From the NCBI GenBank assembly GCA_049890095.1, contig JBMHCD010000008.1:248001-312000 (forward strand): a DNA stretch of 64,000 nucleotides, given 5' to 3'. This DNA is from JABAYQ01 sp049890095 (GTDB taxonomy: Bacteria; Bacteroidota; Bacteroidia; Flavobacteriales; UBA7312). The notes under the pieces are model-generated. The model had not been told where the DNA came from, ran no database searches, and worked only from the letters and a program-made list of their open reading frames with translations. Both the position numbers and the translations under genes were made by a program. Of the stretch, positions 34,773 to 43,701 are shown one piece after another; the stretch's first letter is position 1, and the number at the start of each line of letters is the position of its first letter.

Positions 34773-36254
34773 TCAATTTTCTCTTTCTAAAGCACCTATA
34801 TCTGGTAGAGGTGTTCTTGAAATGCCATTTATATCTATATCTATTTCAGTAGGTATTCCATAGTCGATAGCTTGAGAATTTTCTTTAGGTAAAAAATCAT
34901 TATTTAAATAGTCTTCGAACAATTCTGAATTTGAACTTATTTTTTGACTTTCTGTTTGCACGTAATTAGATATACTAGAGTCAGGGTGAATTTTTAGTAG
35001 ACAGTGATTAAATTGATAGTTAAAATCTACTGAAGTATTTTCTTGTAATATAATTTCATGTTCTAAATTACCAGAGAATATACAATTTGTAAATAATGCT
35101 TCTATTAATGCTCTAGGTTGTATATTTCCATTGAAATCTTCATAATAATTATTTATTAAAATGCTTGGTGTGTTTCTATTGTCAAATTCATAAAAATTTG
35201 CAAATGTACAATGATTGAAGTCGTATTGACCACCTATATTTAAGACTAGTGAATATCGACCACAGTTTGTGATTATATTATTGTTTCCAACTATGTGTGA
35301 ACCCTGAGCAAACATGCCAATATCACTTGCGTTTTCAATAATGGTATTATTTATAGTTAAAGTTGGAACATTTATTGATCCTATAGTGTCAGATTGTATA
35401 CCAACAATAGAATTTTTAATAATAGCATGATTAATGGAATTGTTAAAACTTCCTTTAGATATCCATATTCTATCCCATTGAGCAGGTGCATCTTTATAGT
35501 ATTCGTCTAATCTATCGCCTTGAAAAATAACTTTGTTCTCTAGAGAGCCATTAACCGTAAGTTTACCTCCGTTTTGAGTTTTAAATGGATTACCAACTAT
35601 CAAACCCGAATTATTATGAAAATAAATTTTTGTGCCTTCTTCTATAATTAGTTCAGCACCTGGTTCAATGATAACGTATCCGTAAACCACATGCGGTAAG
35701 TCGTTATTCCATATTGTAGGGTTATTACCATCAATTGAAATGTAAGATGGTATAATGGTATCGTTATTTTTATTTATTAAGCTTATTTCTTGAGGTTCAG
35801 CAAGATGAAAATTTGCATTTTGACCATAAGCAATCAGTTTTATAAAATTGGTGTAACTCTGTGTTGATATTTGAATGGAGTCAGAAATTAAAAATGGGAG
35901 TGAAGTAGAATTTGGATTTATTGTTGCTTCTACAAAAACATATAAACTATCGTTAGATGCAATAGTGAGTTCTTGAAATTGATCAAATGGTTTTCCATCA
36001 ATATTTATTCTATAGACACTATTATTGTTGTTATTTAAAAGATTAATGTTCTTGATTTTTACAGCAGAATTATTTGGATTATAGATTTTAAAGATTTTTG
36101 TAATAGACCCCACAGAAGTAAAGACGGTATCAAAAATGATACTGTCGTTAGAAAAGCTAAGTTTTCCATCACCTCCTTCAATAAAAAAGTCTTTTTTACA
36201 TGAAAAAATCAGTAAGGAAATCAATGATAATATTACTATATTTTTAGTTGACAT
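34773..36254 (-). CDS. Right-handed parallel beta-helix lipoprotein
   Basis: A 493-residue lipoprotein: leader ending LLIFSC with lipid-anchor Cys19. The N-terminal part (about 40-150) has an Ig-like pattern, including FDTVFTSVGSITKIFKIYNP, often seen in choice-of-anchor-type proteins. The middle and C-terminal parts have recurring short beta-coils (NSIV.. , NNTIIENA, NNNIITNCG, FTNCIFSGN) of a right-handed beta-helix, and it ends with DIGALERE, the terminal motif of choice-of-anchor Q proteins. Expected location is the outer membrane or cell surface. Role, such as glycan binding or adhesion, is unknown. Confidence 0.82.
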   Translation of the reverse strand: MSTKNIVILSLISLLIFSCKKDFFIEGGDGKLSFSNDSIIFDTVFTSVGSITKIFKIYNPNNSAVKIKNINLLNNNNNSVYRINIDGKPFDQFQELTIASNDSLYVFVEATINPNSTSLPFLISDSIQISTQSYTNFIKLIAYGQNANFHLAEPQEISLINKNNDTIIPSYISIDGNNPTIWNNDLPHVVYGYVIIEPGAELIIEEGTKIYFHNNSGLIVGNPFKTQNGGKLTVNGSLENKVIFQGDRLDEYYKDAPAQWDRIWISKGSFNNSINHAIIKNSIVGIQSDTIGSINVPTLTINNTIIENASDIGMFAQGSHIVGNNNIITNCGRYSLVLNIGGQYDFNHCTFANFYEFDNRNTPSILINNYYEDFNGNIQPRALIEALFTNCIFSGNLEHEIILQENTSVDFNYQFNHCLLKIHPDSSISNYVQTESQKISSNSELFEDYLNNDFLPKENSQAIDYGIPTEIDIDINGISRTPLPDIGALEREN

Positions 36255-36319
36255 ATTTTAATTTTTTTCTAATAGTAAAACAATTAACACCCTATATTAT
36301 TATATTTTGAATAATGAAG

Positions 36320-36350
36320 TTTGTAATTTAATTAGAAGTGTTTATATTTG
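36320..36350 (+). promoter_or_regulatory. Complete Bacteroidota promoter of rpmE2
   Basis: A TTTG -33 element (36320-36323), a 19-base spacer and TATATTTG (36343-36350) match the Bacteroidota consensus at both boxes with the expected spacing. This is the best promoter in the window, as fits a ribosomal protein gene; the leader to the ATG at 36373 is about 20 bases. Confidence 0.8.
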
Positions 36351-36372
36351 CAGCCGCTAATTTAAGATAAAA

Positions 36373-36627
36373 ATGAAAAAGGGAATACATCCAGAAAATT
36401 ACAGACTTGTTGTAATGAAAGATATGTCAACAGGTTATTCTGTACTTACGAAGTCTACTGCTGATACAAAAGATACTATTAAGTGGGAAGATGGAAATGA
36501 ATATCCTCTTATTAAAATGGAAATTTCTTCTGATTCACATCCATTCTACACAGGTAAAATGAAGCTTATTGACACAGCTGGTAGAATTGATAAATTCAAA
36601 AACAAATACGCTAAGTTTAAAAAATAA
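36373..36627 (+). CDS. rpmE2: Type B 50S ribosomal protein L31
   Basis: An 84-residue ribosomal protein of the large subunit. It begins MKKGIHPENYRLVV and ends DTAGRIDKFKNKYAKFKK, with SHPFYTGK in the centre, as in type B L31. It contains no cysteine, so it is the zinc-independent form that does not need zinc for ribosome assembly. It is a single-gene unit with a consensus promoter and is convergent with pckA (19 bases apart). Confidence 0.95.
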   Translation: MKKGIHPENYRLVVMKDMSTGYSVLTKSTADTKDTIKWEDGNEYPLIKMEISSDSHPFYTGKMKLIDTAGRIDKFKNKYAKFKK

Positions 36628-36646
36628 TTTTAGCGAATTAAAAATC

Positions 36647-38227
36647 TTAACAATAGCTAACCTGCTTGGGTGAACTTGCTATAGTTTCCTTATTAGCAAA
36701 TTTCTCAAATTTCACGAAATTACTGTTGAATTGTTTTGCAAGTTCTTTAGCTGTTTCGTTGTACTCAGTCTCATTAGTCCAAGTGTTTTTAGGATTTAAT
36801 ATTTCACTTGGTACTCCTTCGCATGAAACGGGATGGCTTAATCCAAAAATATTATCTTTTTGATAGTCAACATTATTTAATGAACCATCTAGTGCTGAAT
36901 TAATCATTGATCGAGTATATTTTAATTTAATTCTTTCACCTTCACCATATTTACCTCCTGACCAACCAGTATTTACTAACCAAACATTTACGTCATTTGA
37001 CTTTAACTTTTCGCCAAGTAATTCAGCATAAACGGTAGGGTGTAGCGGAAGGAATGGAGCGCCAAAACAAGCTGAAAAAGTCGTTTGTGGTTCGTTTATT
37101 CCTTCTTCAGTTCCTGCAATTTTAGCAGTATATCCAGAAATGAAGTGGTACATTGCCTGACCAACTGATAACTTAGATATTGGAGGTAAAATTCCAAAAG
37201 CATCACAAGTCAAAAAGAAAATATTTTTTGGTCCTTTTCCAATAGATGGGGTAGCAATATTACGTATGTGATTAATTGGGTAGCTTACTCTTGTGTTTTG
37301 AGTAACAGAGGTGTCTTTAAAATTCACTTCATTTGAATTCTCAAAAAATCTAACATTTTCTAATAAAGCACCTTCTTTTATAGCATTAAAAATATCTGGT
37401 TCATTTTCCTTAGTTAGATTTATACATTTTGCATAACAGCCACCTTCAAAATTAAAAACGGTATCTTCACTCCAGCCATGTTCATCGTCTCCAATAAGTA
37501 ATCGATTTGGATCTGCAGAAAGAGTCGTTTTTCCTGTTCCTGATAAGCCAAAAAATATAGCAGTATCACCAGAACTACCAATGTTAGCAGAACAATGCAT
37601 TGATAAAGTGTTTTTCTCAACAGGCAAAATGTAATTTAAAACTGAAAATATTCCTTTTTTAATTTCACCAGTGTAACCAGTTCCTCCAATGAGAATGATA
37701 TTTTTTGTAAAATTTATAATTGCAAAATTATGCTGTCTGGTACCATCAATATCAGGATTTGCTTTGAAAGATGGTACATTAAGAATTGTCCAATCTTCTT
37801 TAAAGTTTTCTAGTTCTGATTTTGTAGGACGCAAAAACATATTATAGGCAAACATATTAGACCATGGATATTCATTTATCACTCTTATATTTAACCTAAA
37901 GTTATTATCTGCACATGCATATGCATCTCTTACATAAACATCTTTGTTTTGTAAGTGTTGTGTTACCTTAAGATATAATCGGTCAAAAGCAGTAGAATCA
38001 AAAGGTATATTAACATCGCCCCAAAAAACATTATCTTTTGTAAGATCATCTTTTACGATAAAACGGTCTTTAGGAGACCTACCAGTAAATTCTCCAGTGT
38101 CAACAGTTATAGCACCGAAACTTGTTTTTTTAGCGTGATTTGAATCAATGGATAATTGACTGAGTTTCTGTGGAGATAAATTCCAATAAGAATTGGAACT
38201 ATTAATACCATATTTTTCTAATGACAT
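36647..38227 (-). CDS. pckA: Phosphoenolpyruvate carboxykinase (ATP)
   Basis: Gluconeogenic enzyme that converts oxaloacetate and ATP to phosphoenolpyruvate, CO2 and ADP. The 526-residue protein has GRSPKDRF near residue 50, GGTGYTGEIKKG, the P-loop GLSGTGKTTLSADPNR and the GDDEHGWSED metal-binding loop, NFEGGCYAKCI, and NTGWSGGKYG near the C-terminus. The length is normal for the ATP-dependent form. It is a single transcription unit with a TAAATTTG box about 28 bases upstream. Together with gap in this window it suggests growth on amino or organic acids with gluconeogenesis. Confidence 0.97.
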   Translation of the reverse strand: MSLEKYGINSSNSYWNLSPQKLSQLSIDSNHAKKTSFGAITVDTGEFTGRSPKDRFIVKDDLTKDNVFWGDVNIPFDSTAFDRLYLKVTQHLQNKDVYVRDAYACADNNFRLNIRVINEYPWSNMFAYNMFLRPTKSELENFKEDWTILNVPSFKANPDIDGTRQHNFAIINFTKNIILIGGTGYTGEIKKGIFSVLNYILPVEKNTLSMHCSANIGSSGDTAIFFGLSGTGKTTLSADPNRLLIGDDEHGWSEDTVFNFEGGCYAKCINLTKENEPDIFNAIKEGALLENVRFFENSNEVNFKDTSVTQNTRVSYPINHIRNIATPSIGKGPKNIFFLTCDAFGILPPISKLSVGQAMYHFISGYTAKIAGTEEGINEPQTTFSACFGAPFLPLHPTVYAELLGEKLKSNDVNVWLVNTGWSGGKYGEGERIKLKYTRSMINSALDGSLNNVDYQKDNIFGLSHPVSCEGVPSEILNPKNTWTNETEYNETAKELAKQFNSNFVKFEKFANKETIASSPKQVSYC

Positions 38228-38254
38228 ATTAGTTTTTAATAAAAGTTAGCAAAG

Positions 38255-38262
38255 CAAATTTA
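38255..38262 (-). promoter_or_regulatory. -7 promoter box of pckA
   Basis: Minus-strand TAAATTTG, exact match, 27 bases before the pckA ATG. Confidence 0.45.
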
Positions 38263-38337
38263 TAGTTTATATGCAAAGAATTGCTAATAAAAAATCTCTT
38301 TTTTGTATGATTTTTAAACAGTTATGATGTTGAAAAA

Positions 38338-38712
38338 TTATTTAATTGAAAAAAATAATTTTAACCAAGCAATAATCAAGAGCAAACCTCCAAGTGGAGT
38401 TATGAACCAAATTTTTTCGATAGGGAATAACATTAAATCCTTAAAAGATAATAAGTAAATGGAAAAGGAAAAAAAGCATATTCCAGTAATAAATAGATAA
38501 GAAATTTGGTTGAAAGAATTAATTTTTTTTCTATTGAATGCTAAAATTATAATAGTAAGACCATGAAATAATTGATATCTAATACCAGTTTCAAAAGAAC
38601 GGATTTGCTTTTCACTCAATAGTTCTTGAAAATAATGGCTCAAAAATGCTCCTAAAACTACAGCGATTAACATTAAAATAATACCTGTTTTAATAATTTT
38701 ATTATTATTCAT
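38338..38712 (-). CDS. DUF423 membrane protein
   Basis: A 124-residue inner-membrane protein with four hydrophobic segments. The family landmarks of DUF423 (YgdD-like) are present: GAFLSHYFQELLSEKQIRSFETGIRYQLFHGL (residues about 22-52, normally GAfGaH.l........f.tg..Yq..Ha) and FITPLGGLLLIIAW at the C-terminus (tPiGG..fi.gW). Function unknown. It is divergent from the saccharopine reductase-like gene with a 56-base gap. Confidence 0.88.
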   Translation of the reverse strand: MNNNKIIKTGIILMLIAVVLGAFLSHYFQELLSEKQIRSFETGIRYQLFHGLTIIILAFNRKKINSFNQISYLFITGICFFSFSIYLLSFKDLMLFPIEKIWFITPLGGLLLIIAWLKLFFSIK

Positions 38713-38768
38713 TCAATACAAAGTCTTATTTGCTAAAATACATATCTTAGCCATTCAAAATACGCAAC

Positions 38769-40097
38769 ATGAAACAAATTTTAATTGTTGGGGCAGGTAG
38801 ATCAGCATCATCTTTAATTGAATACCTTGTGTCAAAATCGAAAGAAAAAAATTGGTTTGTAACAATTGCCGATTATGATTTAAAATTAGCTCAGTCTAAA
38901 GTTAAAGATGATCAGTTTTCAAAAGCAATTTTTTTTGATATAAATAATATTTCTGAATGTACTCCAGAGGTTTTAAAGGCAGATATTGTAATATCAATGT
39001 TACCTGCTCATATGCATATACTTTTAGCAAAAGAATGTATTAAGCATCAAAAAAATATGGTTACAGCTTCTTATGTTTCTAAAGAAATTAATGAGTTGAA
39101 TGATCTTGCAATTGAAAATGATATCATTATACTTAATGAAATTGGTCTTGATCCAGGAATTGACCATATGTCGGCAAAAAAAGTAATTGACGAAATAATA
39201 GAAAATGGAGGTGAAATAACATCTTTTAAATCCTATTGTGGAGGACTTGTTGCACCAGAGTTTGATAACAATCCATGGAATTACAAATTTACTTGGAATC
39301 CAAGAAATGTTGTATTAGCTGGTCAATCTACGGCATCATTTATTAGTAACGGAGAGTATAAATATACTCCATACCAAAATTTGTTTTCTAGAGTAAATGA
39401 AATTGAAGTGTTAGATCAGGGAAAATTTGAAGCATATGCTAATCGTGATTCTTTATCGTATTTAGAGATTTACGGTTTGCCAAATGTTTCCACTATGTTA
39501 AGAGGTACTTTAAGAAAAAAAGGTTTCTGTGAAGCTTGGAATGTTTTTGTTCAATTAGGAATGACTGATGATACATATGAACTAATTGATGTTGAGCACC
39601 TTACTTGGAAATCTTTTATTGATTCTTTTTTAATCTCTGACAGCAATAAATCTATCGAAGAGAAGTTAGTTGAGCAACTTAATATTAATACAGATACTCT
39701 TTACAAACTAAAGTGGTTAGGTATATTTGATAATACTAAAATTGGACTAAAATCCGGGACGCCTGCCGTTTTACTTCAAAAATTACTAGAGTCTAAACTT
39801 TCGTTAGAAGAAAATGATAAAGATATGATCGTAATGCAACATTTGTTTGAGTATGAAATATCTTCACAAAAAAAGTTGTTAAAGTCATCTTTAGTATTAA
39901 AAGGAAAAGATAGTTTAAATACTGCTATGAGTATGACAGTTGGATTGCCTGTTGCTATTGCCGTAGAGTTGATTTTAGAGAAAAAAATTAAATCAAAAGG
40001 TGTAGTAATCCCTGTTGATAAAGAAATCTATTTGCCAGTTTTAGAAAGGCTAGAAGAGTTGGGTATCAAATTTATTGAACAAGAATTTAAAAGTTAA
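38769..40097 (+). CDS. Saccharopine dehydrogenase (saccharopine reductase)-like protein
   Basis: A 442-residue NAD(P)-dependent oxidoreductase. The N-terminal Rossmann motif is VGAGRSASSL (7-16). The catalytic part carries NEIGLDPGIDHMSA and SYCGGLVAPEFDNNPWNYKFTWNP, hallmarks of the glutamate-forming saccharopine reductase (LYS9/AASS C-terminal type). In lysine degradation this enzyme turns saccharopine into aminoadipate semialdehyde and glutamate. The partner lysine-ketoglutarate reductase is not in the window. The stop is 11 bases inside the convergent trmN gene. Lysine catabolism is the likely role. Confidence 0.85.
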   Translation: MKQILIVGAGRSASSLIEYLVSKSKEKNWFVTIADYDLKLAQSKVKDDQFSKAIFFDINNISECTPEVLKADIVISMLPAHMHILLAKECIKHQKNMVTASYVSKEINELNDLAIENDIIILNEIGLDPGIDHMSAKKVIDEIIENGGEITSFKSYCGGLVAPEFDNNPWNYKFTWNPRNVVLAGQSTASFISNGEYKYTPYQNLFSRVNEIEVLDQGKFEAYANRDSLSYLEIYGLPNVSTMLRGTLRKKGFCEAWNVFVQLGMTDDTYELIDVEHLTWKSFIDSFLISDSNKSIEEKLVEQLNINTDTLYKLKWLGIFDNTKIGLKSGTPAVLLQKLLESKLSLEENDKDMIVMQHLFEYEISSQKKLLKSSLVLKGKDSLNTAMSMTVGLPVAIAVELILEKKIKSKGVVIPVDKEIYLPVLERLEELGIKFIEQEFKS

Positions 40098-40782
40098 GAT
40101 AAAATTCTTTACATAGTCTTTTATACTCTTTTGTATATTGGTGTCTATCTTCTTCAATGATTAACTGTTCTGAAATAGTTTCATTTTCATTTTTACTAAT
40201 TTCAAGCATTATTCGTTTAATATGTGCTTTCTTATTTCCTTTGATTTTACAAATTCTTTTTAAAAAAAGATTTTCTTGTATTATGTATGTTTTTATATCT
40301 AAAAATCTTTCATATGGAATTATTATTGCAATAATACCGTCCGATTTAAGTAATTTACTACTGTAAAAAAGTAGTTCTTCCATTTTTAAGCAATTTTCAT
40401 GACGAGCAATTTTTCTGCTTTCTGATTTTGATGGAGTTGTTGACTTAAAATATGGAGGATTACTTATAATCAGATCAAATTTTTGAGAGAATTTATAAGT
40501 TTGTAGAGCATCATGAATACAATTTAATCTATTGTTCCATTTAGAATTTTTAAAATTTATATTACATTCAATAAATGCTTCTTTATCTATTTCTATAGCA
40601 GTTATATCTGATTTGTTAAACCTTTGTGCCATCATTAATGAGATAACTCCAGTTCCAGATCCAATATCTAAAATCGATAATGGATTATTATATTTAACCC
40701 ATGAGCCTAACAGAACGGCATCAGTGCCAACCTTCATGGCTGATTGATTTTGTTTTACTTCAAATTGTTTGAATTTAAACAC
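40087..40782 (-). CDS. trmN: tRNA1(Val) (adenine(37)-N6)-methyltransferase
   Basis: SAM-dependent methyltransferase of 231 residues that methylates A37 of tRNA1(Val). The N-terminus MFKFKQFEV and SAMKVGTDAVLLG (14-26) is diagnostic of TrmN6/YfiC; the SAM loop is DIGSGTGV (39-46) and the target-base motif is NPPY (108-111). The start codon is GTG at 40782, giving exactly the family N-terminus. The start overlaps the upstream six-helix gene by 8 bases, so translation is likely coupled. Confidence 0.93.
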   Translation of the reverse strand: MFKFKQFEVKQNQSAMKVGTDAVLLGSWVKYNNPLSILDIGSGTGVISLMMAQRFNKSDITAIEIDKEAFIECNINFKNSKWNNRLNCIHDALQTYKFSQKFDLIISNPPYFKSTTPSKSESRKIARHENCLKMEELLFYSSKLLKSDGIIAIIIPYERFLDIKTYIIQENLFLKRICKIKGNKKAHIKRIMLEISKNENETISEQLIIEEDRHQYTKEYKRLCKEFYLNF

Positions 40783-41356
40783 CTACTTTTTTAAAAGATT
40801 TAATTAGGAAAAAAATGACTAAGATCTCTATTAATAATAGTAAATAATGAATTAAATAAACTTGTTCTTGATTACTAGTAATGCTCATGAATTGTTCTAA
40901 TAGCTGATAAAAACAAAATGATACTAACATTCCTAATAGATATCCTAATTGTTTAGCACTATCTACTTTAGTTAGTATTTTGTCATCATTTAAGACCAAA
41001 GTTTCTGCTCTAACTAAATATGAACCGAATATAAAAGTAATTTGATATCCAATATATATGCTTAGAGCAGTGATTGGGTTAAAAGAAAAGATCAAAAATT
41101 TTAGAACAATTAACAATACAATAATCTCTACAAATAAAGATATTTTATAAAAATAATTTGCAGTCAATATTTTTTTGTAAAATCTAGCAATAGCCAAAGT
41201 AGACACTGCTAAAAAAATACCACCTGCTGAAAAAAGTTTTGGATCTAATGGCTCGTAAATTGTAAAAACAGATCCTAAAGAAACACCAAGAAATAAAGAG
41301 TTAAAAAACTTGTATAATGTAAATGAATAGGTGTTTAGTTTTAAGTCCTGTAGCAT
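40775..41356 (-). CDS. Six-helix membrane protein of unknown function (half-MFS-like)
   Basis: A 193-residue hydrophobic protein with about six transmembrane helices. The first part (FFNSLFLGVSLGSVFTIYEPLDPKLFS) and ARFYKK after the second helix recall the N-terminal half of major facilitator proteins, but it is only half their length and no second half is adjacent. It may act as a homodimer or be unrelated to MFS. It sits between gap (10 bases) and trmN (8-base overlap). I see no stop or frameshift indicating decay. Confidence 0.6.
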   Translation of the reverse strand: MLQDLKLNTYSFTLYKFFNSLFLGVSLGSVFTIYEPLDPKLFSAGGIFLAVSTLAIARFYKKILTANYFYKISLFVEIIVLLIVLKFLIFSFNPITALSIYIGYQITFIFGSYLVRAETLVLNDDKILTKVDSAKQLGYLLGMLVSFCFYQLLEQFMSITSNQEQVYLIHYLLLLIEILVIFFLIKSFKKVGV

Positions 41357-41366
41357 TATTTTAATA

Positions 41367-42806
41367 TTAGTAATAACAATTACGCCTTACTTTTGCAATA
41401 TATTTAGCTAATCGAATAACTTGCCTAGTATATCCGTATTCATTGTCATACCAAACATATAATACAACAGACTGACCATCAGCTGAAACTTGTGTAGCCG
41501 GACTATCATAAATTGATGAACAACTATCACCAACTATATCGCTTGAAACTAATTCGTTAGAGAAAGAGTAACGAATCTGTTCAATTAATCTTGAAGAATG
41601 AGCTGCTTTTTTAATCACATTATTTATTTCATCAACATTTGTTTTCTTATCTAAAGTAAGATTCAAAATAACTAATGATCCATTAGGAGTTGGCACACGA
41701 ATTGCACTAGAAGTCAATTTTCCTTCTAAGGATGGAATTGCTTTAGTAACAGCTTTACCGGCTCCAGTTTCAGTAATTACCATGTTTAATGCAGCTGCTC
41801 TACCTCTTCTATATTTGCTATGCATATTATCAACCAAATTTTGATCGTTAGTGTATGCATGAATTGTTTCAATATGACCTTTTTTGATTTGAAATTCGTT
41901 TTCAATAACATCTAATATTGGAGTAATTGCATTTGTTGTACATGAAGCTGCTGAAAAGATATCTTGTTTATCAATATCAACCTCGTGATTAATTCCAAAA
42001 ACAATATTAGGAACACCTTTTCCTGGTGCAGTTAATAATACTTTGTTTACTCCTTTAGATTTAAGATGTAAGCTTAGTGCTTCTTTGTCTCTAAATGCAC
42101 CAGTGTTATCAATTACTAGTGCATTGTTAATATCATAATCATTGTAATTTATTTCTGAAGGATTTTGTGCTGAAATAAAATGAACAGCTCTACCATTGAT
42201 TATCAGGCAGTTATTGTCAAAATCTTCTAATATTTCGGCTGAGAATTTTCCATGTACAGAATCCGACTTTAATAATGATGCTCTTTTGATTAGATCTTCT
42301 TTGGAGTTTTTTCTTGTTACTATAGCTCGTAACCTTAGTTGACTTCCTGCACCAGCTTGAGAAATTAATTCTCTTGCAACTAAACGACCAATCCTTCCAA
42401 ATCCGTACAAAACAACGTCTTTTGGATCTAGTGGAGTGTTTTTTAAAAAGTTAGCCAATTTATCCTTAATAAATTCATCAAGATTATTGAAATCATTTTG
42501 TTCTAGATGCCATTCAACTGCAAGTTTTCCTAAATCAATTTTACTATACTTAATATCTAATTTAAGAATAGATTCAGCAATTTTTAATGTTTCGTCAACT
42601 GTAATTTTGATGCCATTTGGTTGTTGGCTGTATTTGTGTAAATTTAAAATTTCTGTGTTAGATTGATCAGATAATTTACTTCTGAACAATACTAATTCTG
42701 TTGAGTTTTTGAGAAGTAATTCTCCAACAACGTTGGATAACGTATTAGCAGTTTTTTCAATCTTAATCCAGTTTTCAAGTTGTTGGTTGTAGTTTGTAGG
42801 TACCAT
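41367..42806 (-). CDS. gap: Glyceraldehyde-3-phosphate dehydrogenase, long form
   Basis: NAD(P)-dependent enzyme of glycolysis/gluconeogenesis. The catalytic part starts at about residue 130 with the Rossmann motif GFGRIGR (135-141) and has Cys289 in SAASCTTNAITP, HAYTNDQNLVD, and a C-terminal WYDNEYGYT. The total of 479 residues exceeds the usual 330-340 because of an N-terminal domain of about 125 residues (helical, acidic) found in the long GAPDH of Bacteroidota and some proteobacteria. It has a TAAATTTG box 25 bases upstream. A second, short GAPDH may exist elsewhere. Confidence 0.94.
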   Translation of the reverse strand: MVPTNYNQQLENWIKIEKTANTLSNVVGELLLKNSTELVLFRSKLSDQSNTEILNLHKYSQQPNGIKITVDETLKIAESILKLDIKYSKIDLGKLAVEWHLEQNDFNNLDEFIKDKLANFLKNTPLDPKDVVLYGFGRIGRLVARELISQAGAGSQLRLRAIVTRKNSKEDLIKRASLLKSDSVHGKFSAEILEDFDNNCLIINGRAVHFISAQNPSEINYNDYDINNALVIDNTGAFRDKEALSLHLKSKGVNKVLLTAPGKGVPNIVFGINHEVDIDKQDIFSAASCTTNAITPILDVIENEFQIKKGHIETIHAYTNDQNLVDNMHSKYRRGRAAALNMVITETGAGKAVTKAIPSLEGKLTSSAIRVPTPNGSLVILNLTLDKKTNVDEINNVIKKAAHSSRLIEQIRYSFSNELVSSDIVGDSCSSIYDSPATQVSADGQSVVLYVWYDNEYGYTRQVIRLAKYIAKVRRNCYY

Positions 42807-42831
42807 TAGTTGTTTTGTTTTATTTCCACTG

Positions 42832-42839
42832 CAAATTTA
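42832..42839 (-). promoter_or_regulatory. -7 promoter box of the long gap gene
   Basis: Minus-strand TAAATTTG, exact match, 25 bases before the gap ATG. Confidence 0.5.
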
Positions 42840-42912
42840 AATTAAATCATTATTCTAGCTTTATTTTTATAAAAAACATTAAAATATTAATATAGAATAT
42901 TATCACTTTCCT

Positions 42913-42920
42913 TAAATTTG
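42913..42920 (+). promoter_or_regulatory. -7 promoter box of the dapF operon
   Basis: TAAATTTG, exact match, only 4 bases before the dapF ATG at 42925. The mRNA is therefore predicted to be leaderless. Another ATG at 42921 is out of frame and leads to an early stop. Confidence 0.6.
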
Positions 42921-42924
42921 ATGA

Positions 42925-43701
42925 ATGGTTTTGAAATTTAGTAAATATCAGGGTGCTGGAAACGATTTTATAATTATTGATGATCGTTCGAAAAGTTTTG
43001 ACACAAATAATTCTGACTTTATTCAAAACTTATGTCATAGAAAATTTGGTATTGGTGCTGATGGGTTGATTTTATTACGTAATCATACCGACTATGATTT
43101 TGAAATGGTATATTTTAATGCTGACGGAAAAATAGGCTCTATGTGTGGTAATGGAGGTAGATGCATAGTAGATTTTGCTAAATACCTAGGTGTTTTTTCT
43201 TCAGAATGTGTTTTTTTAGCCTCAGACGGCCCTCATGTTGCTTATTGGAATGATTCAGCAATATCACTAAAAATGTCTGATGTTAAAGAAATAGAATTGA
43301 ATGATGATTTTATTTTTATGGATACAGGTTCTCCTCATTACATTAAACTAGTAAACAAACTTAATGAAATGAATGTTTATGAGGAAGGAAAAAAGATACG
43401 TTATAATTCACGTTTTAAGGATGAAGGGACAAATGTAAATTTTGTACAGAATATAGAAGGTATTTATCACCTCAGAACTTACGAAAGAGGTGTGGAAAAT
43501 GAAACTCTTGCTTGTGGTACAGGTGCTGTTGCAAGTGCTATTGCTTTACATAATTGGAATATTGTGAAAAAGCAAAAAGTGAGGCTTAAAGCAATGGGTG
43601 GAATTATAGATGTTACTTTTGTATTTGAAAATGGCATATATAGGGACGTTTTTTTAACTGGCCCCGCTCAGCAAATATTTAATGGAGAAATAAAATGTTA
43701 A
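42925..43701 (+). CDS. dapF: Diaminopimelate epimerase
   Basis: PLP-independent epimerase that converts LL- to meso-diaminopimelate for peptidoglycan and lysine. The two catalytic cysteines are Cys74 (MCGNGGRC) and Cys197 (ACGTGAVA); KYQGAGNDFI (7-16) and FGIGADGLI (41-49) are also diagnostic. The 258-residue length is normal. It leads an operon with a GNAT acetyltransferase, a multiheme cytochrome, mltG and a phosphohexomutase. dapA, an earlier step of the pathway, begins at the right edge of the window. Confidence 0.96.
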   Translation: MVLKFSKYQGAGNDFIIIDDRSKSFDTNNSDFIQNLCHRKFGIGADGLILLRNHTDYDFEMVYFNADGKIGSMCGNGGRCIVDFAKYLGVFSSECVFLASDGPHVAYWNDSAISLKMSDVKEIELNDDFIFMDTGSPHYIKLVNKLNEMNVYEEGKKIRYNSRFKDEGTNVNFVQNIEGIYHLRTYERGVENETLACGTGAVASAIALHNWNIVKKQKVRLKAMGGIIDVTFVFENGIYRDVFLTGPAQQIFNGEIKC

